From Thiomicrospira aerophila AL3 (GTDB lineage Bacteria; Pseudomonadota; Gammaproteobacteria; Thiomicrospirales; Thiomicrospiraceae), in assembly GCF_000227665.2 (NCBI RefSeq), contig NZ_CP007030.1, positions 310,001 through 374,000 of the forward strand: a DNA stretch of 64,000 nucleotides, given 5' to 3'. Every line of letters starts with the position of its first letter. Position 1 is the stretch's first letter. The position numbers and the translations under genes are program-made. The notes under the pieces are model-generated. The model searched no databases and was not told the origin of the DNA. It saw only the letters and a list, made by a program, of their open reading frames with translations. This document shows, in pieces, positions 61,277 to 64,000 of the stretch.

Positions 61277-61306
61277 AGTCTGTTACTTATTTATTTTATT
61301 GGGTAA

Positions 61307-62227
61307 TTAGAAACATTGTTGTAGTTCATATTTTTGAATTTGAGCTAACAGGTAAGTTTGATCGGTGCCATGTGCGTGTTCAAAGTTGATTGCTACTCGT
61401 TCAAAGGATTGGTCGGGTTGTTTTTGTATGTTAACGACAATCCCTTCAAAAGTTAACACTTTGTTATTGTCTTCAAAATAAATGAGTACATCGAGTTTTT
61501 CATGGAGTTTAAACGCTTTTTTTATCATTAGTGCCATGCCACTCGCACTGATATTAGTACTTTCAGTTTGCCAATATTCTGGGTGATGGCGCAATAGGTG
61601 GTCTTCATAGAGCTGGCGGTAGATGTCACAGTAGATGGCTAACAATAGGCTGGTTTGAATAATAGCTTGCATGAGCGGTGATGGGTCATATTTGTTTAGA
61701 GACTGGGCACAGAAATCATCTAATTTAAAACCTAGCGGTATTGGATTGGGTGCATAGAAGGTGTTGGGGTCTGAATGGGTAAGTGTTTCGTTTAATCTTC
61801 GTAAAAAGTAAAGATACTTGCTTTCAATAAGCTGAAAGTAATCATGAGTTTTGGGAGCCGATGCTTGTAGTTTTTTAATTTTGCTAAAACCGGCCAAAAA
61901 CGCTTTGAATTTAAAGAGGTTATTAGCCTCTTTGGTGAGATTGTAGCCCTTGGAGAGCGCAACTAAACATTCCTCGAAAAAATTCAAGTGTCCTTGAATT
62001 TCATCGAATATCCCATTGATGGTGCCAGATCTATCGTGTAGTTGATTTAGGGCCTGTTGTAGTAAGTTTTTATGTTGTTTAATCTCATCTTGACGGCTCA
62101 TTGAGAAGTAGTCGGCACCCGTTGCCAAAACATCACGATCAGTAATTGGAGAGCGTGATGTGACGTGGAATTTCAGCGGCATATTTATCCGAAAGAATCG
62201 ACGTACATTACGAGCGTTTCTTTTCAT
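61307..62227 (-). CDS. PilZ-domain protein with large insertion
   Basis: A predicted cyclic di-GMP effector of 306 residues. The N-terminus RRFFR (Arg9 and Arg13, the RxxxR motif) begins the first PilZ strand. A helical stretch of about 210 residues intervenes, then NISASG (225-230) supplies the second, NxSxxG, motif, followed by beta strands (FEGIVVNI). Its ATG overlaps metW by four bases. The pairing of motifs is inferred, and c-di-GMP binding untested. Confidence 0.75.
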   Translation of the reverse strand: MKRNARNVRRFFRINMPLKFHVTSRSPITDRDVLATGADYFSMSRQDEIKQHKNLLQQALNQLHDRSGTINGIFDEIQGHLNFFEECLVALSKGYNLTKEANNLFKFKAFLAGFSKIKKLQASAPKTHDYFQLIESKYLYFLRRLNETLTHSDPNTFYAPNPIPLGFKLDDFCAQSLNKYDPSPLMQAIIQTSLLLAIYCDIYRQLYEDHLLRHHPEYWQTESTNISASGMALMIKKAFKLHEKLDVLIYFEDNNKVLTFEGIVVNIQKQPDQSFERVAINFEHAHGTDQTYLLAQIQKYELQQCF

Positions 62228-62868
62228 GGCACTTTATGTTTAGTTTGTATTTTATAAAGCGCAATCTCGCCCAGCAAGTTGGGCATTAATCGGGTGCCAA
62301 GGTTGCTTTTGTGTTGATTGTTGACTACGGCTTTTTCAACAATAGCGATATTATTGGCCTCGCAAAGCGCTTCGAAGTCCTTAAATGTGCATAGGTGAAT
62401 ATTCGGCGTGTCGTACCAGTGATAGGGTAGCGTATCTGTTTCAGGCATTCTTCCTTTAAATAACAACTGGGCGCGCATCCGCCAATGACCAAAGTTTGGA
62501 AAAGTCACAATACATTCACGCCCGATTTTTAGCATTCTTTTCAGCAAAATGTCAGGGCGACTCACCACTTGTAACGCTTGAGTCATAATCACATAGTCAA
62601 ATGAATTAGGGTCAAAATAGTCAGTGAGGTCAGCGCTGTTAAGATTGCTTTGAATAACATTCAGGCCGTTGTTCATGGCTTGCACGGTTTTAAGCGGATC
62701 TATCTCCATGCCATAGCCGCGTACCTGACGATCTTTAATTAGGTGTTGTAGAAGCTGGCCATCGCCGCAACCTAAATCCAACACATGGGTATTGGGTTCA
62801 ATCCAATTAGCGATGAGTTGAAACTCTGGGCTAAGGGGCGTGCTGTTCTTCAGAGTCATGCGTGCCAC
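62224..62868 (-). CDS. metW: Methionine biosynthesis protein MetW
   Basis: SAM-methyltransferase-fold protein required with MetX in proteobacteria. [16 protein letters not shown] is the SAM-binding loop, and [22 protein letters not shown] and [22 protein letters not shown] are MetW blocks. It overlaps metX by 13 bases. MetW has been shown to activate MetX in related bacteria rather than act as a methylase on its own. Confidence 0.94.
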   Translation of the reverse strand: MARMTLKNSTPLSPEFQLIANWIEPNTHVLDLGCGDGQLLQHLIKDRQVRGYGMEIDPLKTVQAMNNGLNVIQSNLNSADLTDYFDPNSFDYVIMTQALQVVSRPDILLKRMLKIGRECIVTFPNFGHWRMRAQLLFKGRMPETDTLPYHWYDTPNIHLCTFKDFEALCEANNIAIVEKAVVNNQHKSNLGTRLMPNLLGEIALYKIQTKHKVP

Positions 62869-63989
62869 TCCTGCTTGATGCGGTTCATATAGGCGCGAAA
62901 TATCCCTTCATAATGGGCATTCGGGAGTAAAAAGGCATCGTGGCCATGTTCGGACTCAATTTCGGCATAGCTGACTGAATGATCGTTATCTAATAACGCG
63001 CGCACAATTTCGCGCGAGCGAGCCGGCGAGAAGCGCCAATCTGAGGTAAAAGACACCACCAAAAAAGACGCTTGCGTTTGAGCAAAAGCGGCACTTAAGT
63101 CATTGTTAAACTCAGCCGCAGGGTCAAAATAATCTAAGGCTTTGGTCATCAGTAAATAGGTATTGGCGTCAAAGTTTTGCTTAGTGGCAAATTTTTCACC
63201 CTGATAGCGTAAATAACTTTCTACTTGAAACTCGACATCAAAACTATATTTGAGGCTTTCACTACGCAGTTCGCGACCGAATTTTGCGCCCATCATATCA
63301 TCTGACAAGTAGGTGAGATGCCCCAGCATTCTCGCGAGAGCCAAGCCACCTTTAGGCGTGGTGCCCGCTTCAATAAAACGTCCACCATGAAACTCAGGAT
63401 CGGTCATGATCGCGCGGCGTGCCACTTCGTTAAAGGCAATATTTTGAGCGCTTAACTTGGGTGCGGCGGCAATCACTAAGGCGTGGCGAAGCTTATCTGG
63501 ATAATCAATCGCCCATTGCATCACTTGCATGCCGCCCATTGAGCCGCCTACAACGGCTGCCCACTGATTAATTCCTAAATGTTGGCGCAGGCTGTTTTGA
63601 CTATTTACCCAATCACGGCAGGTTACAATCGGAAAGTCAGGTCCATAGATCTTACCGGTGTTTGGGTTAATCGTGGCCGGCCCACTGGAACCTCGACAGC
63701 TGCCTAGGTTGTTTGAACAGACTACAAAAAACTCATTGGTATCAACTGGCTTGCCTGGACCAATGTAGTCATGCCACCAGCCAGGCTTATTATCGCCTTC
63801 ATGAAAGCCCGTGACATGGTGGTCACCACTGAGTGCATGGCATATAAGCACAGCATTAGAGCCGTCGACGTTGAGTTCGCCATAGGTTTCATAGACCAAG
63901 TCATAGCTGGGTAGTTCGGCCCCACTGACCAGTTGCAGTGGGGTAGTAACATGCAGGATTTGTGGCCTTACGTAGTGAATCTCGGTCAT
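62856..63989 (-). CDS. metX: Homoserine O-acyltransferase
   Basis: Alpha/beta hydrolase that activates homoserine for methionine synthesis. The nucleophile elbow is [20 protein letters not shown] has the His and the Asp lies in [28 protein letters not shown] is a MetX signature. Partnered with MetW, it may use succinyl-CoA, as in several gammaproteobacteria, but the acyl donor cannot be decided here. It is the first gene of the operon; the promoter is at or beyond the window edge. Confidence 0.94.
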   Translation of the reverse strand: MTEIHYVRPQILHVTTPLQLVSGAELPSYDLVYETYGELNVDGSNAVLICHALSGDHHVTGFHEGDNKPGWWHDYIGPGKPVDTNEFFVVCSNNLGSCRGSSGPATINPNTGKIYGPDFPIVTCRDWVNSQNSLRQHLGINQWAAVVGGSMGGMQVMQWAIDYPDKLRHALVIAAAPKLSAQNIAFNEVARRAIMTDPEFHGGRFIEAGTTPKGGLALARMLGHLTYLSDDMMGAKFGRELRSESLKYSFDVEFQVESYLRYQGEKFATKQNFDANTYLLMTKALDYFDPAAEFNNDLSAAFAQTQASFLVVSFTSDWRFSPARSREIVRALLDNDHSVSYAEIESEHGHDAFLLPNAHYEGIFRAYMNRIKQEWHA

Positions 63990-64000
63990 GGTTGTTTGCT

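Overview
The window looks like chromosomal DNA from a gammaproteobacterium with fairly compact, mid-GC coding sequence. The gene families (FabA/FabB, MetX-MetW, PyrR-PyrB-PyrC', YqgE-RuvX, FtsY next to paired M16 peptidases with RsmD-CoaD) suggest a Thiotrichales-type lineage such as the Thiomicrospira relatives. That placement is inferred from gene content and order, not from a database match. No stretch longer than 300 bases lacks a gene, and most neighbours overlap or sit a few bases apart. The only RNA gene seen is one tRNA-Thr with a consensus promoter.

Layout. 0-3.6 kb: birA (possibly cut at its 5' end), coaX, tRNA-Thr, fabA-fabB. 3.7-10.2 kb: a minus-strand ftsY group facing a plus-strand M16 peptidase pair with rsmD and coaD. 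10-16.5 kb: a DUF4395-like membrane protein, yajQ, argB, a TauE/SafE exporter, a SixA-like phosphatase, pyrE, a coiled-coil membrane protein and a stand-alone CysJ-type reductase. 16.5-20.3 kb: ppx and ppk1. 20.4-31 kb: AI-2E-type permease, dut, a P2A ATPase, a lipoprotein, mutM, a TIGR01777 protein, folM, ggt, gcvH, rlmI. 31-34 kb: an aldehyde dehydrogenase and dihydroorotase. 34-42.8 kb: an accessory island, all on the minus strand, holding type I restriction-modification genes hsdM, hsdS and hsdR. Between them lie an AlbA_2/ATPase-fold protein, a DUF2442 protein and a RelBE toxin-antitoxin pair. 42.9-47.5 kb: yggS, ppk2, a 76-residue unknown and a chemoreceptor. 47.5-54.3 kb: yqgE-ruvX-pyrR-pyrB-pyrC' with a downstream orphan, then apbE and gshB. 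54.5-58 kb: a circularly permuted ATP-grasp, alpha-E and zinc metallopeptidase operon. 58-64 kb: nnr, rpmB-rpmG, radC, an orphan, a split-motif PilZ protein, metW and metX.

Pathways. Pyrimidine metabolism is unusually well represented (pyrE, pyrC, pyrB, pyrC', pyrR, dut). Polyphosphate metabolism also is (ppk1, ppx, ppk2). CoA synthesis has both coaX and coaD.

The most striking signal is not a gene. The 8-bp palindrome CAGGCCTG occurs 41 times by eye (about one expected by chance), and 30 copies extend to the 12-mer ASCAGGCCTGST (S = G or C). Copies lie mostly inside genes, in several reading frames, and also in the restriction island. This resembles the HIP1 class of highly iterated palindromes of cyanobacteria but has a different sequence. 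Other points of interest are a BirA with a substituted biotinyl-AMP loop, an hsdS gene bracketed by two copies of a palindromic repeat, and a PilZ protein whose two ligand motifs are about 210 residues apart.
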